This document shows, piece by piece, positions 8,466 to 17,568 of a stretch of DNA of 64,000 nt. This DNA is from Paludibacter sp. (lineage in GTDB: Bacteria > Bacteroidota > Bacteroidia > Bacteroidales > Paludibacteraceae). The translations under genes were made by a program, and so were the position numbers. The stretch's first letter is position 1. Each line of letters begins with the position of its first letter. The stretch is from NCBI RefSeq assembly GCF_009712605.1, contig NZ_WASO01000011.1, forward strand, positions 95,302-159,301. Direction: 5' to 3'. The notes beneath the pieces were generated by a model that made no database searches, was not told the origin of the DNA, and worked only from the letters and a program-made list of their open reading frames with translations.

Positions 8466-9713
8466 ATGAACATAAAATTCCGCCTGACGCTGATGAGTTT
8501 TCTCCAGTTTTTTATCTGGGGATCGTGGTTGATTTCTCTCGGTGGATATCTGGGCCGCAACCTCAACTTTGAAGGAGGCCAAATTGGATCGATTTTCGCA
8601 ACACTGGGCATAGCCTCACTGGTAATGCCCGGAATCATCGGCATCATCGCCGACAAATGGATCAATGCCGAACGTTTGATGGGCATTTGCCACCTGTTCG
8701 GAGCCGGAGCGCTGTTTTATGCCTCCACCCTTACCGACTACGATCACATGTATTGGGCGATGCTAATCAACCTGTTCTTTTACATGCCCACCATTGCACT
8801 GAATAACACGGTAGCTTACAACGCTTTGGAGCAATATAAATACGACATTGTCAAATCTTTTCCCCCAATTCGAACGTTCGGAACCATCGGTTTTATCGTT
8901 GCCATGTGGGTGGTCGACCTGTCTGGCTTCAAAAACTCCAACGCACAGCTTTACGTAGGCTCCATTGCTTCGCTGTTCATGGCCCTGTATTCATTCACAC
9001 TTCCGGCTTGTACGCCCGCCAAAACCGAACATAAATCGCTGATGTCGGCGTTGGGACTTGATGCATTGGTCCTGTTCAAAACACGGAAAATGGCCGTTTT
9101 CTTTTTCTTTGCCATGCTTTTGGGAGCTGCGTTGCAAATAACCAATTCGTACGGCGACCTGTTTATCGGCAGTTTCAAATCGATTCCGGAATATGCCGAA
9201 TCGTTCGGTGTAAAACATTCGGTAATCCTGCTTTCGCTATCGCAAATGTCTGAGACACTGTTCATTTTGACCATACCATTCTTCCTGAAACGCTTCGGAA
9301 TCAAACAGGTGATGCTGATGAGTATGCTGGCCTGGGTGCTCCGTTTCGGATTTTTCGGCATCGGCAACCCCGGGTCGGGACTGACACTGCTCATCCTCTC
9401 GATGATCGTTTACGGCATGGCATTCGATTTCTTCAATATCTCTGGCTCACTGTTTGTTGAGACCGAGGCAAAACCCGAAATCAGAGCCAGTGCACAGGGA
9501 TTGTTTATGATGATGACCAACGGGTTGGGAGCCATTATGGGAGGATATGCTAGCGGAGCAATCGTCGATTTGTATTCCAAATATGGAGAAGGCGGTGTAC
9601 TGATTAGCCGCAACTGGCCTACCATCTGGTTTATATTTGCAGGTTATGCAATGGTCATTGCAGTCTTGTTTGCGCTGTTCTTCAAGTACAAACACAAAGC
9701 AAATTCGATCTAA
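8466..9713 (+). CDS. Nucleoside:H+ symporter-type MFS transporter
   Basis: At 415 residues with about 12 predicted membrane helices, it begins MNIKFRLTLMSFLQFFIWGS, the signature N-terminus of the NupG/XapB nucleoside transporter family (PF03825). Other family-like stretches are PTIALNNTVAYNAL, FPPIRTFGTIGFI and GLFMMMTNGLGAIMGG. It probably imports nucleosides with protons across the inner membrane. It is followed after 14 bases by a secreted phosphoesterase, a plausible salvage partner. Exact substrate cannot be read from the sequence. Confidence 0.85.
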   Translation: MNIKFRLTLMSFLQFFIWGSWLISLGGYLGRNLNFEGGQIGSIFATLGIASLVMPGIIGIIADKWINAERLMGICHLFGAGALFYASTLTDYDHMYWAMLINLFFYMPTIALNNTVAYNALEQYKYDIVKSFPPIRTFGTIGFIVAMWVVDLSGFKNSNAQLYVGSIASLFMALYSFTLPACTPAKTEHKSLMSALGLDALVLFKTRKMAVFFFFAMLLGAALQITNSYGDLFIGSFKSIPEYAESFGVKHSVILLSLSQMSETLFILTIPFFLKRFGIKQVMLMSMLAWVLRFGFFGIGNPGSGLTLLILSMIVYGMAFDFFNISGSLFVETEAKPEIRASAQGLFMMMTNGLGAIMGGYASGAIVDLYSKYGEGGVLISRNWPTIWFIFAGYAMVIAVLFALFFKYKHKANSI

Positions 9714-9727
9714 AAAAGAGAACACAC

Positions 9728-10555
9728 GTGAAACGTTTAGGAATAATTATCCTGCTCTGGGCGGAAATCGTTTGTTCGGTTTCCGCCTTTGCGCAAAATG
9801 GTACCGGATCATTCCGGTTTGCCCTGATTACCGATACCCACCTCAAGCAAACCGATCCGCGAAACGAAGCGACGTTGCGTCAAACGGTAAAGGATCTCAA
9901 TGCGCAAAAAAATCTGGATTTTGTGATTGTGGCCGGCGACGTAGCTGATAAAGGCGACCGACCGTCGCTACTGAAGGCGAAACAACTGCTCGACAGTCTG
10001 AAAATACCTTACTATGCCATTCCGGGCAACCACGATACCCGCCATTGCAAAACAATTACCTCCACCTTCGACTCAGTATTTGTTCAACACCACTTTTCGT
10101 TTATGCACAAAGGATATTTCTTTATCGGATTCAATACCGGACAAGGCAATGGAAATAACCGGGGACGTGTAAACCAGAATGAACTCAACTGGATCAACGC
10201 CCAGTTATCGAAAATTCCGTTACACCAACCTGTAATTGCTATCACTCATTTCCCTATCGTCTCTGTTCAGGTGGACGATTCAGCCAAAATAATAAATACA
10301 CTATTGAAATACAATACCAAAGCTATACTGGGCGGCCACTATCACCGCAATGCCGTATTCGACTATAATGGTGTTCCCGGTATTCTTACGCGTACTCTCC
10401 AACAAACTATATCCGGAAAATGTGGTTATTCGATAGTTGAAATCGCCAACCAAATAAAGGTATACGAACGGAATCCTCTTACTTCCTCATCCTATCTCTG
10501 GCTTACATTGCCACTGAACAAAGAGAACGAGACAATTGCCGAATCAAATCCGTAA
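9728..10555 (+). CDS. Secreted calcineurin-like metallophosphoesterase
   Basis: Starts at GTG 9728, which gives an immediate signal peptide (KRLGIIILLWAEIVCSVSAFAQ, cleaved after about residue 22). The 275-residue product shows the metal-binding blocks in order: DTHL, GDVADKGD, GNHDTR, ITHFP and GGHYHR. The family hydrolyses phosphomonoesters, phosphodiesters or nucleotides; the position 14 bases after a nucleoside transporter gene suggests periplasmic nucleotide scavenging, as inference. No ATG gives a complete signal peptide, so the GTG start is preferred. Confidence 0.83.
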   Translation: MKRLGIIILLWAEIVCSVSAFAQNGTGSFRFALITDTHLKQTDPRNEATLRQTVKDLNAQKNLDFVIVAGDVADKGDRPSLLKAKQLLDSLKIPYYAIPGNHDTRHCKTITSTFDSVFVQHHFSFMHKGYFFIGFNTGQGNGNNRGRVNQNELNWINAQLSKIPLHQPVIAITHFPIVSVQVDDSAKIINTLLKYNTKAILGGHYHRNAVFDYNGVPGILTRTLQQTISGKCGYSIVEIANQIKVYERNPLTSSSYLWLTLPLNKENETIAESNP

Positions 10556-10729
10556 CTTTTTTCTTAATTATTTTCCAGGTCCTAACTTGTTATGAGTTAA
10601 ATTGAACTGGAAATCAACCCTATTTAAATCGACTATTTCCACATCTTAAATTCCTTTTTCATTGCCATACCAATAAATTTGCCGAACTTTGCGCCGCAAA
10701 ATATAACGCTATTTTAACCCTACATTTTT

Positions 10730-11440
10730 ATGGCAATTTACAAACGCATTTTGCTAAAAATCAGCGGTGAATCGCTGATGGGAGAAAAACAGTACGGCAT
10801 CGACGAAACCCGCCTCGGCGAGTATGCTGCCCAAATTAAAGAAATAGCCGATATGGGCGTTCAGATCGGAATCGTTATCGGAGGTGGCAACATCTTTCGC
10901 GGTTTGAGTGGCGCTTCCAAAGGTTTCGACCGTGTAAAAGGCGACCAAATGGGCATGTTGGCTACCGTTATCAACAGCTTAGCTCTCAGCTCTGCACTCG
11001 AAGCTTTGGGCGTAAAAACGCGCGTATTGACGGCTATCCGCATGGAACCGATCGGCGAATTCTACAGCAAAGCAAAAGCTATTGAAAGTCTGGAACGCGG
11101 CGAAGTAGCCATCTTCTCAGCCGGCACCGGCAATCCGTTCTTCACCACCGACACCGGCTCTTCACTTCGTGCCATCGAAATTGAAGCCGACGTGATGCTC
11201 AAAGGCACTCGTGTGGATGGCATCTACACTGCCGACCCCGAAAAAGATCCTACCGCCACCAAATTCGACGAAATTACATACGACGAAATCTATATCCGTG
11301 GCCTCAAAGTGATGGACCTGACCGCAACCACCATGTGCAAAGAGAATAAAATGCCGATCTATGTTTTTGACATGGACACCGTTGGCAACCTCAAAAAGGT
11401 GATGAGCGGCGAAAAAATCGGAACTTTAGTAAAACTATAA
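10730..11440 (+). CDS. pyrH: UMP kinase
   Basis: The 236-residue protein is full length for bacterial UMP kinase (amino-acid-kinase fold), making UDP from UMP and ATP in pyrimidine synthesis. Diagnostic stretches are KRILLKISGESLMG at the N-terminus, IGGGNIFRG, FFTTDTGSSLRAIEIEAD and DGIYTADPEKDPTA. A near-consensus -7 (GAACTTTG, 10684-10691) precedes it. A repeat-derived inverted repeat separates it from panC. Confidence 0.95.
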   Translation: MAIYKRILLKISGESLMGEKQYGIDETRLGEYAAQIKEIADMGVQIGIVIGGGNIFRGLSGASKGFDRVKGDQMGMLATVINSLALSSALEALGVKTRVLTAIRMEPIGEFYSKAKAIESLERGEVAIFSAGTGNPFFTTDTGSSLRAIEIEADVMLKGTRVDGIYTADPEKDPTATKFDEITYDEIYIRGLKVMDLTATTMCKENKMPIYVFDMDTVGNLKKVMSGEKIGTLVKL

Positions 11441-11444
11441 TCAA

Positions 11445-11522
11445 AATGTGGAAATTTGAAGATGTAAAGATTTGAGGATGAACCTACATCCCCAAATTTT
11501 CAAATCCTCAAATCCTCAAATT
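11445..11522. repeat. AT-rich repeat unit with inverted arms between pyrH and panC
   Basis: The left arm holds AATGTGGAAATTTGAAGATG (11445-11464) then GATTTGAGGATG; the right arm holds the inverted counterpart CATCCCC...CAAATCCTCAAATCCTCAAA. The 20-base AATGTGG... word recurs exactly at 60306-60325, and related sequence occurs at 55541-55586 and, inverted, at 60764-60800. It is a dispersed intergenic repeat family; as a hairpin it could also end pyrH transcription. Confidence 0.7.
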
Positions 11523-11528
11523 AAAACA

Positions 11529-12371
11529 ATGAAAGTCTTTTCAACCATTGCCGATCTGAAAGCTGAAATTGCAGCTCAAAAAGCAGCCGGCAAAACTATC
11601 GGACTGGTTCCCACCATGGGAGCCCTCCACGCAGGACACGCTTCACTCGTGAAAAAATGTGCTGCAGAAAATGACGTAACCGTAGTTAGTGTTTTTGTAA
11701 ACCCGACTCAGTTCAACGACAAAAACGATCTGAAAAACTACCCGCGTACGCTCGAAAAAGATACCGAACTGTTACAAAGCGTCGGATGTAACCTTATCTT
11801 TGCACCAAGCGAAGATGAAATTTACCCCGAACCTGATACCCGCGTTTTCGACTTCACACCGCTCGATAAAGTGATGGAAGGCAAGTATCGTCCGGGGCAT
11901 TTCAACGGAGTAGCTCAGATTGTGAGCAAGTTATTTGACATCGTGACACCCGACAGGGCTTATTTTGGAGAAAAAGACTTTCAGCAACTGGCCATTATCC
12001 GCGAGATGGTAAAACAGCTCGGTTTGGCGCTCGAAATCATTGCCTGCCCTATTGTGCGCGAAGCCGACGGCCTAGCATTGAGCAGTAGAAATGCCCGTTT
12101 AACTGATAGTCAGAGAAAAAAAGCGGTAACCATATCGAAAGTTTTATTTGAAAGTCGTAATTTTGCACCCTCAAAACCGATTGCCGAACTCACCGACTGG
12201 GTAATTGACAACGTCAACAAAGAGAGTGAGTTGCGCGTCGAATATTTTGAGATCGTCGATGGCAATACCCTTCAGGCAGTATCGGATTGGAATCAAACCG
12301 ATTATATCGTAGGATGTATCACCGTATTTTGCGGCGAAGTGCGCCTCATCGACAATATTCGTTATAAGTAG
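11529..12371 (+). CDS. panC: Pantothenate synthetase
   Basis: Joins pantoate and beta-alanine with ATP to give pantothenate. The 280-residue protein from ATG 11529 ([14 protein letters not shown]) contains the nucleotidyl-transferase motif [46 protein letters not shown] and SSRNARL. The open frame extends 19 codons upstream, but that part lies inside the intergenic repeat and is not conserved coding sequence. The neighbouring panD supplies beta-alanine, so the two form a small pantothenate operon. Confidence 0.93.
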   Translation: MKVFSTIADLKAEIAAQKAAGKTIGLVPTMGALHAGHASLVKKCAAENDVTVVSVFVNPTQFNDKNDLKNYPRTLEKDTELLQSVGCNLIFAPSEDEIYPEPDTRVFDFTPLDKVMEGKYRPGHFNGVAQIVSKLFDIVTPDRAYFGEKDFQQLAIIREMVKQLGLALEIIACPIVREADGLALSSRNARLTDSQRKKAVTISKVLFESRNFAPSKPIAELTDWVIDNVNKESELRVEYFEIVDGNTLQAVSDWNQTDYIVGCITVFCGEVRLIDNIRYK

Positions 12372-12414
12372 TTTTATTTTATTGAATTAAGGCAAATTAA
12401 TCACCTGTTGAAAG

Positions 12415-12428
12415 TTGTCGGTCGACAA
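12415..12428. repeat. Short palindrome between panC and panD
   Basis: TTGTCG-GT-CGACAA is a perfect 6-bp dyad in the 86-base gap between the two pantothenate genes. It could be a regulatory site or a weak hairpin. Confidence 0.35.
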
Positions 12429-12457
12429 TAATTAACACCCACTAACCAATCATTTTC

Positions 12458-12808
12458 ATGCAAATTGAAGTTTTAAAATCCAAGATCCACCGTGTCACTG
12501 TTACCGACGCGAATTTGAACTATATCGGCAGCATCACTCTTGACGAAGATTTAATGGATGCCGCCAATCTCATAGAGCACGAAAAAGTCAGCATTCTGAA
12601 CAACAATAACGGTGCACGCTTCGAAACTTATATCATTAAGGGAGAACGCGGTTCTGGAACCGTATGCCTGAATGGTGCAGCTGCACGCCTGGTTCAACCG
12701 GGTGATATTGTGTTGGTTGTGTCTTTTGCAACGATGGATTTCGAGGAAGCAAAAACCTGGAAACCAACCATCATTTTTCCCGACACGGCTACCAATAAGC
12801 TGAAATAA
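12458..12808 (+). CDS. panD: Aspartate 1-decarboxylase
   Basis: Pyruvoyl-dependent enzyme converting L-aspartate to beta-alanine for pantothenate. At 116 residues it is full length. The self-processing Gly-Ser is in [12 protein letters not shown], cleaved between the Gly and Ser near residue 25, and the conserved [17 protein letters not shown] and [10 protein letters not shown] segments follow. It lies downstream of panC on the same strand. Confidence 0.95.
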   Translation: MQIEVLKSKIHRVTVTDANLNYIGSITLDEDLMDAANLIEHEKVSILNNNNGARFETYIIKGERGSGTVCLNGAAARLVQPGDIVLVVSFATMDFEEAKTWKPTIIFPDTATNKLK

Positions 12809-12889
12809 ATTCCGGCATTCGTTTGCCGTTTGCTGACAGAGCTCTCTGAGTCGATTCCTTTGTTTTTGATTTTATATCCAATAATCTTT

Positions 12890-15529
12890 ATGAAGAAACA
12901 ACTCATCATTTTTGGCTCTGTTTTCGGAGGATTTTTCTTGATCCTCCTTTTTTTGCCTATGGCATTCAATGGCAAAGTAGACACTATTGTCAAGTCTGAA
13001 ACCAACAAAAAACTTAACGCAACGTTCAATTACAGCAAGTTAAGTATCAGCTTGCTACGTAATTTCCCGAAGGCGACCATCGAGCTCGAAGATCTTTCCA
13101 TCGTCGGTGCAGGTGAGTTTGCCAAAGATACACTTGTCTCCACCAAATCTTTTCAGGTGGTGGTCAACCTCCTGAGCCTTTTTGGAAACAGCGGTTACGA
13201 GGTTTCCAAAGTGGTGCTCGATCGCCCGGTGGTAAACGCCATTGTGGGCAAAGACGGCAAAATGAACTGGGACATTATGAAACCGGATTCTACTGTTGCC
13301 AAAACCGACACGACCCCGTCTAAATTTCACCTCAAACTTAAAAAGCTGGCTATCGACGAAGGTCGGATTACCTATAACGACCGTAAAGCCGGACAATTGC
13401 TTACGCTCAACAAGTTTTCAGGAACGCTCTCGGGCGATATGACGGCCGACGTAACCGACATCGAAACGCAGATGAAGGCCGAAAAAGTGAGCTTCACCAT
13501 GGGAAATATCCCCTATCTGCGCGATGCCAACATCGAGTTGGAAGCCAACCTGAATGCCGATCTTAAGAACAGCAAATACACGCTCAAAAAGAACAAAATT
13601 AAGGTCAACGACCTAGAAGCCAGTCTCGACGGTTGGGTTGCTATGCTTCCGAAAGGCTACGGCATGGATCTCAAACTGTCAACTCCGGCACTTGCCTTCA
13701 AAAACATTCTTTCGCTGGTTCCTGCTATCTATGCCAACGACTTTAAGTCCGTTCAGGCTGATGGTAAGGTCTCTCTGGAAGGCTATGCAAAAGGCCAGTA
13801 CAGCGATTCGGTAATGCCATCATTCAAAATTGCATTGAATGTAATCAACGCCTGGTTCAAATACCCGAATCTCCCGAAATCAGTCACCAATATCAATCTG
13901 CAACTTATTGCCGAAAATCCGGGCAACCGCCTCGATCAGGTACAACTGCACGTACCGAAATTCCATTTCGAAATGGGCGGAAATCCCTTCGATTTGAGTG
14001 GCAATTTTAGTAATTTGCTTGGCAATACGGCATTTGCAATGAAAGCCGCCGGACGGCTCGATTTGGGTGGAATTAAGGATTTCTATCCGCTCGAAGCCGG
14101 AACTGGCCTCACAGGACTTATTACAGCCAATCTGGCCGCCTCCGGCACCATGGAACAAGTACAAAGCGGTCAGTACGAAAACATCAACGCCAACGGGTTG
14201 TTGCAAATCAATAACATGAACTACAAGGGCAAAGATATGCCGGCGGTTCGTATTCCACAGGCAAAATTGCAGTTCTCTCCCAAATTTGCCGAACTGAGCA
14301 ATACTCAAATCATTATTGGCAAAAGTGATATTTCAGCTGATGGAAAACTGGAAAACATCATTCCCTACGTGATGAAAAATCAGACTATTAAGGGAACACT
14401 TAATGTATCTTCCAATAATCTGAATTTTAACGAATTGATGGCGTCGTCAACCACGACAACAAGTAATAAATCAGTTCAGACAACTGCATTTGTAGTGCCA
14501 AAGAACATAGATTTTGTACTCAATGCCAAAGCAAAGAAGGTGGTTTACAATAAATTCGATATCAACAATCTGGCAGGTCAAATCATTGTGAAAGACGGTA
14601 TTGCTTCGATGAAAAATGTTCAATTGGGAATGTTTGATGGAACTATCACAACCAATGGTAGTTACAGCACCGTCGATCCTAAAAAGCCGGCCGTGGATTT
14701 CGATCTGAACATTCAGACTGCTTCATTTGCCAAAACATTCGTATCGCTCGATATGGTGCAGAAACTGGTTCCTATTTTTGAGAACGTAAAAGGAAACTAT
14801 TCGGTGAAGATGTCGCTCAAATCGTTGCTCGACGACAAAATGAACATCGACTATAACTCTTTATTGGCAAATGGCTTGCTTCAGTCGAATAATGTTCAGG
14901 TAGGTGGAGTATCGGCACTTAATTCACTGGCTACGGCTCTTAAGAATGACAAACTCAAAAGCTTCTCAACAAAAGATCTGAAAATCCCGTTCACCATCGC
15001 CGAAAAAGCAGTGAATGTGAAGCCATTTGATGTAAAAATAGCTAATTACACCCTGAATTTGGGAGGAAAAACCGGTCTGGACAAAAGCATTCTTTACAAC
15101 GGGAAACTAACCTTGCCTCCGGGAACTCCTTCTCCATTAGGAATCAATCTCAGCAACATTCCGTTCCAGATTCTGGGAACTTTCAGTAATCCGAAAATTA
15201 AATTAGGCACTGCCGAACTAGGCAAATCGATTGCCAACACCGCGTTGAGCACAGCCAAAAGTGCTGTAGCCCCGAAACTGGACGCAGCCAAAGCCGAAGC
15301 GCAGAAGAAAATGGATCAAATCAGGGCAGATGCCAAGGCCAAAGCCGATGCACTTTTACAGGCTGCACAAAGCCAGGCTGACAACATCGTCAATCAGGCA
15401 AAAAACCCGTTTGCTAAAATTGCTGCTAAAAAACTTGCCGACGAAACCATGAAAAAAGCCCAGCAAAAAGCAAACGACATCATTGCAAAGGGTGACGAAG
15501 AGGCGCAAAAATTACAAGTGTCAAAATAA
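12890..15529 (+). CDS. AsmA-family membrane-anchored protein
   Basis: An 879-residue protein starting at ATG 12890, with a membrane anchor at about 1-25 (MKKQLIIFGSVFGGFFLILL) and a long beta-rich region. The AsmA N-terminal pattern is visible (RNFPKATIELEDLSIVG, LDRPVVNAIVGKDGKMNWDIM), as is the C-terminal AsmA_2-like segment (KDLKIPFTIAEKAVNVKPFDVK). Residues about 785-875 form an Ala/Lys/Gln-rich helix, probably a coiled coil. AsmA-like proteins are now thought to bridge the envelope and move phospholipid to the outer membrane; that role here is by analogy. A TTG at 12830 extends the frame but adds a non-conserved stretch. Confidence 0.8.
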   Translation: MKKQLIIFGSVFGGFFLILLFLPMAFNGKVDTIVKSETNKKLNATFNYSKLSISLLRNFPKATIELEDLSIVGAGEFAKDTLVSTKSFQVVVNLLSLFGNSGYEVSKVVLDRPVVNAIVGKDGKMNWDIMKPDSTVAKTDTTPSKFHLKLKKLAIDEGRITYNDRKAGQLLTLNKFSGTLSGDMTADVTDIETQMKAEKVSFTMGNIPYLRDANIELEANLNADLKNSKYTLKKNKIKVNDLEASLDGWVAMLPKGYGMDLKLSTPALAFKNILSLVPAIYANDFKSVQADGKVSLEGYAKGQYSDSVMPSFKIALNVINAWFKYPNLPKSVTNINLQLIAENPGNRLDQVQLHVPKFHFEMGGNPFDLSGNFSNLLGNTAFAMKAAGRLDLGGIKDFYPLEAGTGLTGLITANLAASGTMEQVQSGQYENINANGLLQINNMNYKGKDMPAVRIPQAKLQFSPKFAELSNTQIIIGKSDISADGKLENIIPYVMKNQTIKGTLNVSSNNLNFNELMASSTTTTSNKSVQTTAFVVPKNIDFVLNAKAKKVVYNKFDINNLAGQIIVKDGIASMKNVQLGMFDGTITTNGSYSTVDPKKPAVDFDLNIQTASFAKTFVSLDMVQKLVPIFENVKGNYSVKMSLKSLLDDKMNIDYNSLLANGLLQSNNVQVGGVSALNSLATALKNDKLKSFSTKDLKIPFTIAEKAVNVKPFDVKIANYTLNLGGKTGLDKSILYNGKLTLPPGTPSPLGINLSNIPFQILGTFSNPKIKLGTAELGKSIANTALSTAKSAVAPKLDAAKAEAQKKMDQIRADAKAKADALLQAAQSQADNIVNQAKNPFAKIAAKKLADETMKKAQQKANDIIAKGDEEAQKLQVSK

Positions 15530-15530
15530 T

Positions 15531-15553
15531 ATTGCGCTGAAATTCAGCACAAT
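15531..15553. terminator. Possible hairpin after the AsmA-like gene
   Basis: ATTGcGCTGAA and TTCAGCaCAAT form an interrupted dyad just past the stop codon. There is an A-rich but no T-rich tail, so terminator activity is uncertain. Confidence 0.35.
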
Positions 15554-15606
15554 GATTAAAAAAGCAGAAAAGAAATCCAATTATAGAAATAATTTGTGGA
15601 TAATTT

Positions 15607-15637
15607 TTTGGTTGTTGATAAAATTTCTGTACCTTTG
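15607..15637 (+). promoter_or_regulatory. Promoter of the rpmB-rpmG operon
   Basis: TTTG at 15607-15610, a 19-base spacer, and TACCTTTG at 15630-15637 match the Bacteroidota consensus perfectly. rpmB starts 46 bases downstream. Confidence 0.8.
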
Positions 15638-15683
15638 CGCTCCCATTCTGTGAAAGAATAAACAATAAAAAATAGAATAAGAT

Positions 15684-15923
15684 ATGGCAAAGACTTGTCA
15701 AATTACCGGAAAAAAAGCAATGACAGGAAACAACGTTTCTCACTCGAAACGTCGCACAAAACGCGTTTTTGATGTAAACCTGTTTACACGTAAGTTCTAT
15801 TGGGTAGAACAAGATTGCTGGATTAGCCTGAAAGTATCGGCTGCCGGACTGCGCACGATTAACAAAATCGGTTTAAATGCTGCCATTAAGAAAGCAGCTG
15901 AAAAAGGGTATTTATACGTATAA
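15684..15923 (+). CDS. rpmB: 50S ribosomal protein L28
   Basis: The 79-residue product begins [20 protein letters not shown] and contains [13 protein letters not shown] and [18 protein letters not shown], all typical of L28. It is first in a three-gene operon with rpmG and a DUF4295 gene, an order characteristic of Bacteroidota. Confidence 0.96.
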   Translation: MAKTCQITGKKAMTGNNVSHSKRRTKRVFDVNLFTRKFYWVEQDCWISLKVSAAGLRTINKIGLNAAIKKAAEKGYLYV

Positions 15924-15941
15924 CCAAGAGGAGGCAGAGAA

Positions 15942-16130
15942 ATGGCTAAGAAATCAAAAGAAAACAGAATCCAGGTGATTTTGGAATGCACCGAGCACAA
16001 AGAAAGCGGTATGCCGGGTACATCTCGCTATATCACAACCAAAAACCGTAAAAACACAACCGGTCGTTTGGAGTTGAAAAAATATAACCCTATTCTGAAA
16101 AGAGTAACGGTTCATAAAGAAATCAAATAA
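15942..16130 (+). CDS. rpmG: 50S ribosomal protein L33
   Basis: The 62-residue product contains the L33 core [15 protein letters not shown] and [19 protein letters not shown]. It follows rpmB by 18 bases with an aggagg-like sequence (aagaggaggcag) before the ATG. Only one Cys remains of the four-Cys zinc version, so it is the zinc-free form. Confidence 0.95.
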   Translation: MAKKSKENRIQVILECTEHKESGMPGTSRYITTKNRKNTTGRLELKKYNPILKRVTVHKEIK

Positions 16131-16142
16131 TAACTATATACT

Positions 16143-16295
16143 ATGGCAAAGAAAGCGGTTGCATCATTGCAAACAGGTGAAGGTCGTGCCTATGCTAAGG
16201 TGATTAAAATGGTTAAATCTCCTAAGACTGGTGCATATGTCTTCAAAGAAGAAATCGTTCACAACGATGAAGTAAAAGGATTTTTCGCTAAATAA
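16143..16295 (+). CDS. DUF4295 family small basic protein
   Basis: A 50-residue protein reading MAKKAVASLQTGEGRAYAKV followed by KMVKSPKTGAYVFKEEIV, starting 12 bases after the rpmG stop. This family is nearly confined to Bacteroidota and is found next to L28/L33, so it is probably ribosome-associated; no direct function is known. A terminator follows immediately, closing the operon. Confidence 0.88.
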   Translation: MAKKAVASLQTGEGRAYAKVIKMVKSPKTGAYVFKEEIVHNDEVKGFFAK

Positions 16296-16316
16296 TTTAG
16301 CGCTACATTATAACTG

Positions 16317-16351
16317 AAAAGAGGTTGTTTCATACGAAGTAACCTCTTTTT
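16317..16351 (+). terminator. Terminator of the rpmB-rpmG-DUF4295 operon
   Basis: AAAAGAGGTT (16317-16326) pairs with AACCTCTTTT (16341-16350), followed by a T-rich run. It is 22 bases after the DUF4295 stop. Confidence 0.85.
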
Positions 16352-16500
16352 GTTTGTCATTATAATTGTCCTTATTCAACTTTCGTAAGCATTGTTTTCT
16401 ACCTGTATAACATGTTTAAAATATTGATATTTATAATGCACAGAAATTTATAATTGAAGTTTTGCACCATATATTTTTCCAAATTTCAAATTTGTTCTTT

Positions 16501-16913
16501 GCCTGCCGCAGGCCTTACTTTTTGGTGCAAAAAGTAAGCAAAAACATTGACGGAAAGAACTCGTTCGCTCGGCTATGAAACATTTTCTCATTAACCAACT
16601 TCTGTAGGTAGCCTACTCACTCAAACAGCTTTCCGTCAGTTTGGTATTTTTGTTGATCCCTTCGGGACTGATTTCACCAAAGATGATAAAATATCCTGCT
16701 ATTTTCATCTAACTTGCTCATGCAGATTGGAGTGGCCTTGTGCGGTGAGCCAAAAAACAAGTGAAGCGACGCAAAAATCGTCCTTGTTTGAAGTTTCTGA
16801 CGCAAGGAGGAAACGAGTTTGGGCGATTTTCGTCGGTGAACGTCAGTTTTTTGAGCGAAGCGGGCATAGCCTTGACCTTTTTGTTTACTTTTTGTGTCAA
16901 GACAAAAAGTAAA
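16501..16913. repeat. Dispersed roughly 410-bp repeat element bounded by hairpins
   Basis: The stretch has no credible gene. At the left it has GCCTGCCGCAGGC (16501-16513), then the perfect 11-bp hairpin CTTACTTTTTG-gtg-CAAAAAGTAAG (16514-16538). At the right it has the perfect 12-bp hairpin TTTACTTTTTGT-gtcaag-ACAAAAAGTAAA (16884-16913). The shared word ACTTTTTG/CAAAAAGT at both ends makes it look like a small non-autonomous element. I recall similar junk-encoded peptides (TQKVNKKVKAM...) being annotated as hypothetical proteins in other Bacteroidota, which fits a dispersed repeat. No further content is visible in 16352-16500 or 16914-16994. Confidence 0.65.
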
Positions 16914-16994
16914 AAGAGAACATGAGGTCTATATCAAAAACGAAATTAAAGGTATTATATTAAGTAGTTCAGAAGTTGCGAAAGTTGGATGTGC

Positions 16995-17429
16995 CTAATA
17001 AATAAGCCATGCTTTCACAAATCTGACGGCCGACAACAACAAGGGAATGCTCATAAACAGATAGAAAAGAGATAAATATGGCAAAGCAATCAAATGGCTA
17101 GTCCGCAACCCTACCCCACCACTAATCATCACCGCCATTATTCCGTAAGAGCGTAAATTGAAAAACGAGAAAAGACAAGGACGTTCGTTTTTCATTTCCC
17201 GGATGCGGTTGATGTGTTTATTTGAAATACGGAGAAACATACCCCTGAAAAACAATAAACCTCCTGTAAAAGAAAGGATTAATAACCACGGCCAGCCCGA
17301 TACCGGCTCGAAATAAGTACAACTTCGCCACAACAACATGCCTCCTGCAAACAGCCACATGCAGGCTGCCACCAATAATAAATTGTGCCGGGATATACGG
17401 GGAGTTATTTTATGAATGAAATGTTTCAT
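16995..17429 (-). CDS. Small hydrophobic membrane protein, unknown function
   Basis: From ATG 17429 (MKHFIHKITPRISRHNLLLV) the product is 144 residues with about four hydrophobic segments: LLLVAACMWLFAGGMLLW, WPWLLILSFTGGLLFF, YGIMAVMISGGVGL and LSLFYLFMSIPLLLSAV. Similar short multi-helix proteins occur in Bacteroides, but I know of no function. The open frame extends 45 codons upstream of this ATG through sequence that overlaps the ddl promoter and is probably not translated. It is transcribed divergently from ddl. Confidence 0.65.
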   Translation of the reverse strand: MKHFIHKITPRISRHNLLLVAACMWLFAGGMLLWRSCTYFEPVSGWPWLLILSFTGGLLFFRGMFLRISNKHINRIREMKNERPCLFSFFNLRSYGIMAVMISGGVGLRTSHLIALPYLSLFYLFMSIPLLLSAVRFVKAWLIY

Positions 17430-17481
17430 AGATTTTTGAATTAGCCTGCAAAAATACATCACGATTCGATTATTCCTGCTT

Positions 17482-17515
17482 TTTGTGCCAACATTAGTAA
17501 AAAAACGTACCTTTG
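17482..17515 (+). promoter_or_regulatory. Promoter of ddl
   Basis: TTTG at 17482-17485, a 22-base spacer, and TACCTTTG at 17508-17515. It lies within the longer ddl open frame and therefore supports the ATG at 17569 as start. Confidence 0.75.
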
Positions 17516-17568
17516 TGCTGTCAAATAAACGACATCTATTTTTTAGTAACTTATTATCATTCAATACA

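Noticed and set aside
9725..9734. CACGTGAAAC, a half match to parS
   Set aside because: The left half (AACACACG) does not complete the palindrome, and the site contains the GTG start of the phosphoesterase gene.
16718..16912. Two overlapping 60-codon open frames on opposite strands
   Set aside because: They lie within the dispersed repeat; the translation is the usual repeat-encoded junk peptide.
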